This document shows, one piece after another, positions 52,190 to 60,313 of a DNA stretch of 61,904 nt. The notes under the pieces are model-generated. The model did not search any database. It saw nothing but the letters and a program-made list of their open reading frames with translations, and had not been told where the DNA came from. Numbering within the stretch: position 1 is the stretch's first letter; each line of letters starts with the position of its first letter. Source of the DNA: Paracoccus wurundjeri (GTDB lineage Bacteria > Pseudomonadota > Alphaproteobacteria > Rhodobacterales > Rhodobacteraceae); NCBI RefSeq assembly GCF_030678915.1, contig NZ_JAUUTZ010000026.1:1-61904 (forward strand), in the 5' to 3' direction. The translations under genes and the position numbers were made by a program.

Positions 52190-52531
52190 TTGAATAGGCT
52201 ATCCACAGCAGCAGCGCAGCTTCGAAGGGCATGCGTGGCAGGTGAGTTTCAGGCACGGTATCTCGCAACGCTCTCCCTCCTTGCCCAGTCTGGCGGGACA
52301 TGGCGGTGCTGGCAACTGGCGCGGACGCTTACCGAGAGAACCTTGCTCGCCGTTTACGAAGCCCTCGAGCGGCCCATGTTATTTGCGATTGGCAACCGCT
52401 ATAAAATCCAGATTCAGGTTCAGAACAGTGTCGACGTCACTCTATCGGACATAATGGCGCAGGCAGAGGCTTTGTTCATAAAGTGCTTCGGACAGGTGAC
52501 GCTCGATCAACTCGCGCCGGAGCAAGAATAG
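52190..52531 (+). CDS. doubtful hypothetical protein
   Basis: A 113-codon frame from TTG 52190 has protein-like composition, with GEFQARYLATLSLLAQSGGTW near residue 18 and a C-terminal SVDVTLSDIMAQAEALFIKC. There is no clear ribosome site and no family resemblance that I can name. It may be a decayed gene between the two LysR units. Confidence 0.25.
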   Translation: MNRLSTAAAQLRRACVAGEFQARYLATLSLLAQSGGTWRCWQLARTLTERTLLAVYEALERPMLFAIGNRYKIQIQVQNSVDVTLSDIMAQAEALFIKCFGQVTLDQLAPEQE

Positions 52532-53105
52532 CGCGGGCAACGAAAGCAATAGTCGGAATAGACTTCGGCGACTAACCTCGCCCCCGTTTGAAACTCAATG
52601 ACCTATGACGCCTATCTGCGCCGAGACCCGACACCGATTCACAAGATGCCTGATTATAATATGCCGACTGAAACGAAGTAGATCAGGCCCAGTGAACGCT
52701 GAGACTGGCTACTTCGAATCCAAGGGCGACACCACTCTGGACTGAAACGACTCACCCCTCTACGCTCTTCTGCATCACGACTTCACAGCGCCTCAGTAAA
52801 ATGCCGCAGTTCCACATCCACTATCGTTCGGTTCTACTGAACGCGTTTGCAACGGAGGCGATTCCGATTTTCTCAACATATGTGGAGCCACCTCGGCAAG
52901 AAAGCTCGTCTGCGAAATTGGTCCGGACCCGGCTGACAGAACTAGCCGAACATCGCAACTACATTGCGGTTAACGCATTCGCGTATAGCGCTCTGCCGGG
53001 TTACACGGGTGACACGCCCCATACCGCGGTCTCCGGAGCTTCGTTCTCTGCGGCGAAATTCGTGGCTGCTCCCATCCCGCTGAGACAAGGGATTGGCACC
53101 AAGCC
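52532..53105. other. gene-free stretch
   Basis: These 574 bases separate the nucleoside and amino-acid modules. GC content is lower than in the neighbours and the frames present (for example 52801-53109) lack family resemblance or ribosome sites. The 3' part should hold the promoter of the LysR gene at 53106. Confidence 0.4.
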
Positions 53106-54065
53106 ATGACCCAACCATCTGCCAACATGACCTACGATACAAAAAACAGTATCCGCCACCTGCCACTTGCCAATCTACGCTCTTTCGAGGCAGCGGCGCG
53201 ATGCGGCAGCTTTACCAAGGCTGCAGCAGAACTGCACCTTAGTGATAGCGCGATCAGTCACCAAATCAGCCGGTTGGAGAGCGCGTTGGGATTTGCGTTG
53301 TTCGAAAAGGCTGGCCGCGGCATCCGGCTGACCGATACAGGCCGCAGCTTCGCCGCCGCCGTCACGGGTGCATTGCAGGAGATTTACGGTACCGCCCTGC
53401 GTCTGTCAGAACGGCCCGAAGAGGAAGGTGGTCGGTTGAAACTGACCTGTCCACCCATGTTCGCCAGCGGCTGGCTGTCGCGCAACATCGCCGAATTCTG
53501 CAACGACCATCCACAGATCGAATGTCATGTCCGGCTTGCCGAGAACCAAACCATTACTAAACTCCCCGATGCTGATATCGGCATCCTCTTCGGTGCAGGA
53601 GCATGGCCTGACCTGCACGCCATCCTACTGGAGGATATCCTCATCGGCCCGGTATGCAGCCCCGTCCTGATGAGCGGGGCAGCGAATGGCCTGCGCAGCC
53701 CCAAGGATTTGCAGCGCGTCTTCCTGCTGCATTGGGACAATGGCTCGGAATGGCGACGCTGGCTGGCACAGGCGGGGCAGATGGATATCGGCCTGTTCAC
53801 CCGTAACCTCTACTGCAACGACTTGGGTGCCGCGATCGAACTGGCGGTGCATGGCGCGGGATGTGCCTTAGCCAGCGAGACATTGACCGGCATGAATATC
53901 CGCGACGGCTCCCTTATCCGGCCTTTCGTCGATACGATCAACCCGAATGGCGGTTGGTATGCGGTTGTCTCGCCCGAGAATCTCGCGCGTCCGCGTGTGC
54001 GGATGTTCCTGTACTGGCTCTTGAGCAAATTTGGCCAATCTCTGGCCGGTCGGTTCTCGGAGTGA
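53106..54065 (+). CDS. LysR family regulator (GcvA-like)
   Basis: This regulator of up to 319 residues has PLANLRSFEAAARCGSFTKA near 18 and AAELHLSDSAISHQISRLES near 40, the GcvA/AmpR-branch helix-turn-helix, then the FEKAGRGIRLTDTGR wing. The effector domain contains HDW-type residues WDNGSEWRRWLAQAGQ near 213 and the family ending. ATG 53106 or 53127 could start it. It precedes and reads toward the amino-acid transporter and ureohydrolase genes, which it probably regulates. Confidence 0.9.
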   Translation: MTQPSANMTYDTKNSIRHLPLANLRSFEAAARCGSFTKAAAELHLSDSAISHQISRLESALGFALFEKAGRGIRLTDTGRSFAAAVTGALQEIYGTALRLSERPEEEGGRLKLTCPPMFASGWLSRNIAEFCNDHPQIECHVRLAENQTITKLPDADIGILFGAGAWPDLHAILLEDILIGPVCSPVLMSGAANGLRSPKDLQRVFLLHWDNGSEWRRWLAQAGQMDIGLFTRNLYCNDLGAAIELAVHGAGCALASETLTGMNIRDGSLIRPFVDTINPNGGWYAVVSPENLARPRVRMFLYWLLSKFGQSLAGRFSE

Positions 54066-54146
54066 AGACTTCTATCGCAAATACCGCACTTTTGCGCAGA
54101 AAGTGCAGTGTAGAACTCGCAGATATCTATAGCAAATAAAAGCTTG

Positions 54147-54162
54147 TAATATTAAAATATTA
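54147..54162. promoter_or_regulatory. AT-rich dyad upstream of the amino acid ABC operon
   Basis: TAATATT (54147-54153) and AATATTA (54156-54162) form a perfect inverted repeat 127 bp before the ATPase ATG, within the AT-rich 223-bp gap after the LysR gene. It may be the regulator site, or simply promoter-linked AT-rich DNA. Confidence 0.4.
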
Positions 54163-54288
54163 TGCTGTTTTCTGTATGAAACATTCAGTTAGGTGACGAA
54201 TTTTCATCAATACCATGACAATCCATCATTTGCGCTTCTCCCGGCGGATATGCGAACTCGATCAGGCTCAAGCCGCGCAAGGAAGATC

Positions 54289-55056
54289 ATGGATAAGCTG
54301 ACCGTATCGGGAATTCACAAATCCTATGGCGCACATGAAGTGCTGAAAGGAGTTTCCCTGTCGGCCAGTGCAGGCGACGTCATCAGCATCATCGGCTCAT
54401 CCGGCTCAGGCAAAAGCACGCTGCTGCGCTGCATGAACTTTCTCGAGGCGCCCAGCGCTGGAACCATCACCGTCGAGGGCGAGGCGTTGCAAACCACCCG
54501 CGGACGTGACGGGGCGTTGCGGCCCGCCTGCGCCAAGCAGCTGCGGCGGATACGGACACGGCTGGCAATGGTGTTCCAGAACTTCTGCCTGTGGTCGCAT
54601 ATGACGGTCGAGGCGAATGTCACCGAGGCCCCGGTCGGCACCCTGGGACTGAGCCGCGAGGAGGCCCGCGAACGCGCCTGCGTGAATCTGGAAAAGGTCG
54701 GGCTAGGTCGCGAATACTTGGCCCGCTATCCCGGCCAGTTGTCTGGCGGCCAGCAGCAGCGTGTGGCCATCGCTCGCGCGCTGTCGATGGAGCCGCAGGT
54801 AATGCTGTTCGACGAACCGACCAGCGCGCTCGACCCCGAGCTTGTGGGCGAGGTGCTGAAGGTCATGCAGTCGCTGGCCGAAGAAGGCCGGACCATGATC
54901 GTCGTCACCCATGAAATGGCGTTTGCCCGCCACGCCTCGACCCAGGTTATCTATCTACAGGGCGGCGTAATCGAGGAACAGGGCAGCCCCGAGCAGGTAT
55001 TCGGGGCGCCCCGCACGGAACGACTGGCGCGTTTCATCGACCGCGCCCGGCATTGA
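54289..55056 (+). CDS. polar amino acid ABC ATPase (HisP/ArtP/GlnQ-like)
   Basis: The 255-residue ATPase starts MDKLTVSGIHKSYGAHEVLK, with Walker A GSSGSGKSTLLRCMNFLE near 36, the RTRLAMVFQNFCLWSHMTV Q-loop near 87, LSGGQQQRVAIARAL near 151 and Walker B VMLFDEPTSALDPELVGE near 170. The insertion TTRGRDGALRPACAKQLRRI is typical of HisP-type proteins. ATG 54289 has GGAAG a few bases upstream. First structural gene of the five-gene operon. Confidence 0.94.
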   Translation: MDKLTVSGIHKSYGAHEVLKGVSLSASAGDVISIIGSSGSGKSTLLRCMNFLEAPSAGTITVEGEALQTTRGRDGALRPACAKQLRRIRTRLAMVFQNFCLWSHMTVEANVTEAPVGTLGLSREEARERACVNLEKVGLGREYLARYPGQLSGGQQQRVAIARALSMEPQVMLFDEPTSALDPELVGEVLKVMQSLAEEGRTMIVVTHEMAFARHASTQVIYLQGGVIEEQGSPEQVFGAPRTERLARFIDRARH

Positions 55057-55080
55057 AGCACAACAACAGAGAGGTCCACC

Positions 55081-55830
55081 ATGCTTCGCCTGAAACTCGT
55101 CTTCGCGCTTTCGCTGCTGGCCGCCCCGGCCCTGGCCGCGCCGTTGAACATCGCCACTGACGCGACCTTTCCGCCCTTCGAGTCGATCGACGCGAACGGC
55201 AAGCTGGTAGGCTATGACATCGAATTGATGGAGGCGGTTTGCAAAGCCGCTGAACTGGAATGCAACATCGCTAATGCCGCATGGGATGGGATGATCCCCG
55301 GCCTGATCGACGGCAAATATGACGCGCTCATCTCGCAACTGACGGTGACGGACAAGCGCCGCCGGGTCATCGCTTTTTCGGACATATACAGCCATCCAAC
55401 CTTCCGCTTTGTGGCGAAAAAGGACGCGGCGCTGCATATCTCGCCCGAGGGGCTGGCCGGAAAGACCATCGCCGTGCAGACCGGCACGCCGATGGACGCT
55501 TATGTCACTGCGCATTACAAGCAATCGACGATCAAGCGCTATGACACCGGCAGCGCGCCCTATCTGGAGCTGACTGGCGGCCGGGCCGATGTGCATATCA
55601 GCTATCAGGCGCAGATCGTGCATTCCTTCCTGAAATCGGAATCGGGCAAGGATTATGAACTGGTCGGTCCGGAGCTGACCGGCAAGGACGCGCCGGAATT
55701 CGGGGAGGGCGTCGCCATCGCCATTGGCAAGCGCAATACCGAACTGGTCGAAAAGGTGAATGCGGGCCTTGCCAAAATCCGCGAGGACGGCACGCTTGAC
55801 GCGCTGAACCAGCAATATTTCGGACAGTAA
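55081..55830 (+). CDS. polar amino acid ABC substrate-binding protein (HisJ/ArtJ/OccT-like)
   Basis: The 249-residue protein has a Sec signal (MLRLKLVFALSLLAAPALAA) and the family 3 fold: IATDATFPPFESIDANGKLV near 23, GYDIELMEAVCKAAELECN near 44, and IPGLIDGKYDALISQLTVTD near 72. VQTGTPMDAYV near 134 is the hinge. Such proteins bind arginine, lysine, histidine, ornithine or opines. Linkage to a ureohydrolase argues for a guanidino compound. Its stop shares bases with the next start (TAATG). Confidence 0.92.
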   Translation: MLRLKLVFALSLLAAPALAAPLNIATDATFPPFESIDANGKLVGYDIELMEAVCKAAELECNIANAAWDGMIPGLIDGKYDALISQLTVTDKRRRVIAFSDIYSHPTFRFVAKKDAALHISPEGLAGKTIAVQTGTPMDAYVTAHYKQSTIKRYDTGSAPYLELTGGRADVHISYQAQIVHSFLKSESGKDYELVGPELTGKDAPEFGEGVAIAIGKRNTELVEKVNAGLAKIREDGTLDALNQQYFGQ

Positions 55831-56519
55831 TGTTCGCGGCTTTCGCATGGACGATCCTGGCAGCGGGGTCGCTGACCCTGCTGCTAGCGCTGGGGGCGCT
55901 GGTGCTGGCCTCGGTCCTGGGGCTGGCGCTGGCGTATGGCAAGCTGTCGCGCCGGCGCTGGCTGATGCGGCTAGTCCAGGGCTTTACCTTCGTCATCCGC
56001 GGCATCCCGGACCTGGTGCTGATGCTTCTGGTCTTTTACAGCCTGCCCGCCGCGATCAACCAGTTCCTGGAATGGACGGGCAGCGATTTGTGGGTCGAGT
56101 TTCCGCCCTTCTGGGCGGGCATGTTCACGCTGGGCGTCATCTTCAGCGCCTATATGTGCGAGACTTTCAAATCCGCTCTGCAGAACATTCCGCGCGGCCA
56201 ACTGGAGGCTGCGCAAGCCTTTGGCCTACATCCCCGGCGCATCTTCTGGCGCATCACCCTGCCGCAGTTGGCGCGACTGGCTCTGCCCGGCTTTACCAAC
56301 AACTGGTTGGTTCTGGTCAAGGCCACCGCGCTGGTGTCACTGCTGGGACTACAGGACGTGATGTTCCGCGCCAAGGGCGCGGCCGAGGCCACGGGCCAGC
56401 CCTTTACCTATTACCTGATCGCGGGCGGCTTCTATCTGGCGGCAACCTTGGTTTCGACCTTCGCGCTGCTCGCCTTGGCGCGGCGCCTTGAGCAGACCAA
56501 CCAAGCGGGGCGCACATGA
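55830..56519 (+). CDS. polar amino acid ABC permease (HisQ-like)
   Basis: The 229-residue membrane protein has five hydrophobic segments. The motif FVIRGIPDLVLMLLVFYSLPA near 53 and the EAA loop GQLEAAQAFGLHPRRIFWRITLPQ near 127-150 are typical of HisQ/ArtQ. Its stop overlaps the next permease start by four bases (ATGA). Confidence 0.93.
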   Translation: MFAAFAWTILAAGSLTLLLALGALVLASVLGLALAYGKLSRRRWLMRLVQGFTFVIRGIPDLVLMLLVFYSLPAAINQFLEWTGSDLWVEFPPFWAGMFTLGVIFSAYMCETFKSALQNIPRGQLEAAQAFGLHPRRIFWRITLPQLARLALPGFTNNWLVLVKATALVSLLGLQDVMFRAKGAAEATGQPFTYYLIAGGFYLAATLVSTFALLALARRLEQTNQAGRT

Positions 56520-57205
56520 ACTGGGACGTGGTAGTGGAGAATCTGCGTCTTTACGCGCAGGGCGCCGGCCTGACCATCTGGCTGACCCTGCTGTCGCTCA
56601 GCGCAGCCTTCCTGCTTGCCCTACCGCTGGCCTTCCTGCGCAACAGCCGCAGCCGGTTCCTGCGCAGGTCGGTGATCGCCTATACCACGGTATTTCGCGG
56701 CACGCCGCTGCTGGTGCAGCTTTTCCTGGTCTATTTCGGGCTGGCGCAGTTTGAATTGCTGCGCGGCAGCTTCTTGTGGCCTTGGCTTTCCAGCCCGCTG
56801 GTTTGCGCGCTGCTGGTCTTTGTGCTCAACAGCGGCGCCTATACCACCGAGATCTTCGCGGGCGGCTTGCGCACCATTCCCAAGGGCGAGATCGAGGCCG
56901 CGCAGGCCTATGGCTTCACGCCCCTGCGCGCTGCGCTGCGCATCTTCATACCGGGGATGCTCAGCCGCTCGCTGCCACTTTACGGCAACGAGATGATTAT
57001 GCTGATGCACGCGACCTCGCTGGCCAGCACCGTCACACTGATGGAGATCACCGGCGTCGCCCGCAACATCACGCTGAACTATTACATCCAGCTGGAACCC
57101 TATGTCGCAGCCGCCCTGATCTATCTGGCGCTGACCGCCATTCTGGTCGCGGCGGTGCAACTGGCCGAGCGGCGCTTTGCCAACTTTCTGCGTCTAGACC
57201 ACTGA
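56516..57205 (+). CDS. polar amino acid ABC permease (HisM-like)
   Basis: The 229-residue membrane protein has FRGTPLLVQLFLVYFGLAQF near 61 and the EAA loop GEIEAAQAYGFTPLRAALRIFIPG near 122-145. ALRIF and the C-terminal AERRFANFLR are typical of HisM/ArtM. It pairs with the HisQ-like subunit; 25 bases separate it from the ureohydrolase. Confidence 0.93.
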   Translation: MNWDVVVENLRLYAQGAGLTIWLTLLSLSAAFLLALPLAFLRNSRSRFLRRSVIAYTTVFRGTPLLVQLFLVYFGLAQFELLRGSFLWPWLSSPLVCALLVFVLNSGAYTTEIFAGGLRTIPKGEIEAAQAYGFTPLRAALRIFIPGMLSRSLPLYGNEMIMLMHATSLASTVTLMEITGVARNITLNYYIQLEPYVAAALIYLALTAILVAAVQLAERRFANFLRLDH

Positions 57206-57230
57206 TATATCCACGAAGGGAGGAGCCCGC

Positions 57231-58193
57231 ATGAACAAGGTTGACCTGGGCGCGCTGTTCGGCGCCAGCACGGAAGCCACCACCTTTCTTGGCCTTGAGG
57301 AGGTGCGCGACCTGAGCGCGGTCACGGCACCCATAGCGATCCTAGGCGCGGGTTGCGCCACGCCCTATGCCTCGGTCGGGGCCTATTGCCGCAATGCCCC
57401 AGCGGCGCTGCGGGCGGCGACAGCCAGCTTCATCGCCAATATCGACCGCCATGATTTCGACATCGGTGGCAAGGTCTTTCCTGCACCGCAGTTGCGCGCC
57501 GTCGACTGCGGCGACCTGACCTTTGACGAGGCCGACGCCCCCGGCAACCGCAAGCGTATCCGCGATGCGGTGGCCATGCTGCTGGACCGCGGCGTCGTAC
57601 CGCTGCTGATGGGCGGCGACGATTCCGTCCCGATCCCCATGCTGCAGGCGGTGAATGCCAGGGCTGCGGCTGAGGGGCGCTACCTGACTATTGTACAGAT
57701 CGACGCTCATATCGACTGGCGTCAGGCGCATATGGGTGAAAGCCTTGGCCTGTCCTCGACCATGCGTCGCGCCTCAGAACTATCTCAGGTGCGCCATATC
57801 GTGCAGGTGGGCGCGCGCGGCATCGGCTCGGGGGCGACCACCGATCTGGAAGACGCGCTGGCTTGGGGCGCCCACATCGTCACCGCCGCAGAGATGCACC
57901 GCATTGGTGCAGAGCGAGCGCTGGCAACAGTGCCCGAGGACACAGATATCGTCGTCTGCATCGATGCGGATGCCTTCACCTCCTCTGACCTGCCAGGGGT
58001 AATTGCGCGCGGGCCGGGCGGGCTAGAATATTACCAGGTCTGCGACCTGATCCGCATCGTTGCCGGCAAGGGCCGTATCCGGGCAATGGATTTCGTGGAA
58101 TTCATGCCGGAACGCGACATCGACGGGATAGGCGCACTAACCTTCGCGCGCACCATTATCACAGCTATGGGCATCGTCGCCCGCCAGGTGTGA
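57231..58193 (+). CDS. ureohydrolase family protein (agmatinase/guanidinobutyrase-like)
   Basis: The 320-residue enzyme belongs to the arginase/agmatinase superfamily, binuclear Mn enzymes that release urea (or a related product) from guanidino compounds. The second and third metal motifs are present: IVQIDAHIDWR near 160 and VVCIDADAF near 242. The first, normally GGDHS, reads LLMGGDDSVPIPML near 125, so the metal-binding His is Asp. Such GGDDS proteins form a subgroup with uncertain activity. GAYCRNAPAALRAA near 50 matches the substrate-entry region. It ends the amino-acid importer operon. Confidence 0.9.
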   Translation: MNKVDLGALFGASTEATTFLGLEEVRDLSAVTAPIAILGAGCATPYASVGAYCRNAPAALRAATASFIANIDRHDFDIGGKVFPAPQLRAVDCGDLTFDEADAPGNRKRIRDAVAMLLDRGVVPLLMGGDDSVPIPMLQAVNARAAAEGRYLTIVQIDAHIDWRQAHMGESLGLSSTMRRASELSQVRHIVQVGARGIGSGATTDLEDALAWGAHIVTAAEMHRIGAERALATVPEDTDIVVCIDADAFTSSDLPGVIARGPGGLEYYQVCDLIRIVAGKGRIRAMDFVEFMPERDIDGIGALTFARTIITAMGIVARQV

Positions 58194-58219
58194 CCTAGTC
58201 GCCCGCCAGGTGTGACCTA
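58176..58219 (+). repeat. 22-bp tandem duplication over the ureohydrolase stop codon
   Basis: Two exact copies of a 22-bp unit (58176-58197 and 58198-58219), each beginning GTCGCCCGCCAGG and containing the TGA stop, follow each other. The first copy encodes the final Val-Ala-Arg-Gln-Val and stop; the second is untranslated. It looks like recent replication slippage. Confidence 0.85.
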
Positions 58220-58339
58220 CAAGTCCCGCCCTGTTGGCATGCCTTTCTTCATATCGTGCTGAGCATGATGCCGGTTTCGCTATTCAGCACGCCGTCGACC
58301 AGCCGCACCTCGCAGAACGATCATGCCACCGTCGCGCCG

Positions 58340-58530
58340 CTGATCGCTGCAGTCATGTTGCCCCCGTCACGCCCCGACAGATTATCCGTTCCAGCGTGGC
58401 CAAAACGATGACATGGCTGTCATCCTCCACGACAGACACCGGTTGAAGCCGGCCCAGTCGGACAGATCGAGCGTGTCATCGGAAGTAAGATCGGTGATAG
58501 TCTGATGGCAGCCAGTGCGACCGGCGATAA
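58340..58530 (-). pseudogene. remnant of RTX/serralysin-like C-terminal region
   Basis: On the minus strand TITDLTSDDTLDLSDWAGF (about 58500-58445) matches the conserved end of haemolysin-type calcium-binding and peptidase M10 C-terminal domains. After a frame change, EDDSHVIVLATLERI follows. Upstream repeats and a start are missing and the frame is broken, so this is only the stump of a secreted RTX-like protein. Confidence 0.45.
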
Positions 58531-58645
58531 CCCGATAAAGGATAATCTTACGGTGGGGTAACAGGTGTCACATCTCATTAGCGGTCGCTCGTCAGACCCT
58601 CGTGACGCTATAGCACTATCCATCGAAGCTGCTGGCGGAGGAACT

Positions 58646-59241
58646 TTAAAGCGTTCCAGCAAGGGCTGCAACAGCCAGCAAAGCTCCAGTCAGTATGTTT
58701 GCGAAGAACAGGCGGAAATTGACTTCGGGTCGGTCCAAGTCGAACCGTCGCGTCTGCCAGCCGAGATGTGCCGCGATCACCGCCATTCCGATGGCATAGA
58801 GAGATGACATGCCCAGCATCGTGAAAGCGTAGAACAGCCCGATGAGTGCCTAGCCATGCGCTCCGAACAGAATCGCCGTGGATTTGAGGCCAAGGCGCTT
58901 GTCGTCCCTCACATCGACATAGCCATAGGTCGTGTCATAGCCGATCTGCCATGCGAGAGCCCCGAGCCACATCAACACCGCACCTACGGCACATGCTCCT
59001 CGATCTGTGCCCACGCCACCAGCATAACCCAATTGAAGGCAACCCCCAGAACCACCTGCGGCCAGCGGGTAAAGCGTTTGCAGAAGAGATAGATGACCAC
59101 CGGCGGCAGAACACCAACCGCCAGCAGACGCGCCAATGGCGTCAAGAAAAACAGCAACAACGCCGTCAAAGCCAATTGCGCCGCCAGAAACACCATTGCC
59201 CGGGCCGGGCGCTTGCTCATTGTACAACATTTCGGCTGCAC
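58646..59241 (-). pseudogene. ubiA: UbiA-type prenyltransferase, broken
   Basis: Three stretches make a 4-hydroxybenzoate octaprenyltransferase: ARAMVFLAAQLALTALLLFF and WPQVVLGVAFNWVMLVAWAQ (59220-58985), then in another frame YDTTYGYVDVRDDKRLGLKS with the second Asp-rich motif (to 58850), and after an in-frame TAG the last membrane segments (ALIGLFYAFTMLGMSSLYAI...). The N-terminal third, including the first Asp motif, is missing. One frameshift near 58985 and one premature stop are seen. Being an essential ubiquinone gene, an intact copy must lie elsewhere. Confidence 0.85.
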
Positions 59242-59335
59242 CGCATGATTGTACTGCTGGCGAGTCTACATCGCAGTCAGGCAAAACGGCGCGGTACTCA
59301 CTCTCGACCGGCAGAAAACCTTATAAGAGGCCAGT

Positions 59336-60199
59336 TCAGACCGCAAATTTTTTGGCACCCGCGACGCAGATCACGACGACAAAGGCGCAAGCAATCATCG
59401 GCCACGAGATGGGTTCGTGCAGAACCAATGCTGCCAGCAGAAGACCAAAGAAGGGCTGCAGCAGTTGCAGCTGTCCGACTTCCGCAATACCGCCAAGGGC
59501 AAGTCCACGATACCAGAAGACGAAACCCACCAACATACTGAAAACGGAGACATATCCGAAGCTCAGCCAGCCGGGCAATGTGACGTTGCGCAGATTATCG
59601 GGCCAGGTCATCGCGACAAGCATGGTCATCATGGGCAGCGACAGAAGCAGCGCCCAGGAAATAACTTGCCATCCGCCAATTCGGCGCGATAACGTGGCAC
59701 CTTCGGCATAACCCAGCCCGCAGACCAGGATGGCCGCCAGCATCAGCAGATCGCCGATGAGGGATCCTGCACCGCCCTGTGATAATGCGAAGCCGGCAAC
59801 CGTCGCAGCGCCCATGAGAGAAAACAGCCAGAAGATTGCACGTGGCCGCTCCCCGCCGCGGATGACGCCGAAGAAGGCCGTCGCCAGCGGCAGCAGCCCG
59901 ATGAAGACGATGGAATGGGCGGCTGTGACATGGCGCAGCGCCAGCGCAGTCAGCAGCGGAAATCCGATCACGACACCAAATGACACTACCGCCAGCGACA
60001 GGAAATCGCGCCGATCCGGGCGTGATTGGCTCAGTAGCGAGAGGGCCAGCCCGCCCAGCATCGCCGCGATGACGGCGCGCGCGGATGTCAGGAACAGGGG
60101 CGAGAAATCCGCCACTGCCATCCGCGTCGCAGGCAGCGATCCACTGAAGATCACTACCCCGACCAGACCATTACCCCAGCCTACCAATCTGTCTTGCAT
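59336..60199 (-). CDS. EamA family transporter (DMT superfamily)
   Basis: The 287-residue protein has ten membrane segments in two EamA repeats: VGVVIFSGSLPATRMAVADF near 14 and FSPLFLTSARAVIAAMLGGL near 33 in the first, and YAEGATLSRRIGGWQVISWAL near 165 in the second. LLQPFFGLLLAALVLHEPISW near 250 is the usual ninth-tenth segment. It probably exports an amino acid or drug. It is divergent from a MocR-type regulator gene, a pairing common for this family. Confidence 0.9.
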   Translation of the reverse strand: MQDRLVGWGNGLVGVVIFSGSLPATRMAVADFSPLFLTSARAVIAAMLGGLALSLLSQSRPDRRDFLSLAVVSFGVVIGFPLLTALALRHVTAAHSIVFIGLLPLATAFFGVIRGGERPRAIFWLFSLMGAATVAGFALSQGGAGSLIGDLLMLAAILVCGLGYAEGATLSRRIGGWQVISWALLLSLPMMTMLVAMTWPDNLRNVTLPGWLSFGYVSVFSMLVGFVFWYRGLALGGIAEVGQLQLLQPFFGLLLAALVLHEPISWPMIACAFVVVICVAGAKKFAV

Positions 60200-60259
60200 T
60201 GCGCTTTACCCTTTTTTCTTCGGGATAAGCGATGGGAACTGGTGGGGACAGAAACAATC

Positions 60260-60278
60260 CCATACAATTCTACCATAC
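60260..60278. promoter_or_regulatory. CCATAC direct repeats, possible MocR site
   Basis: CCATAC occurs at 60260-60265 and 60273-60278, 13 bp apart, in the 114-bp gap between the divergent EamA and MocR-type genes. MocR/PdxR regulators are known to bind direct repeats, so this is a candidate site. Confidence 0.4.
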
Positions 60279-60313
60279 TGTATCGTGACGAAAACCCAAA
60301 CAATCTGAACATC

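Noticed and set aside
52801..53109. 102-codon frame before the GcvA-like LysR gene
   Set aside because: No ribosome site, no recognisable motif, and composition like the surrounding intergenic DNA.
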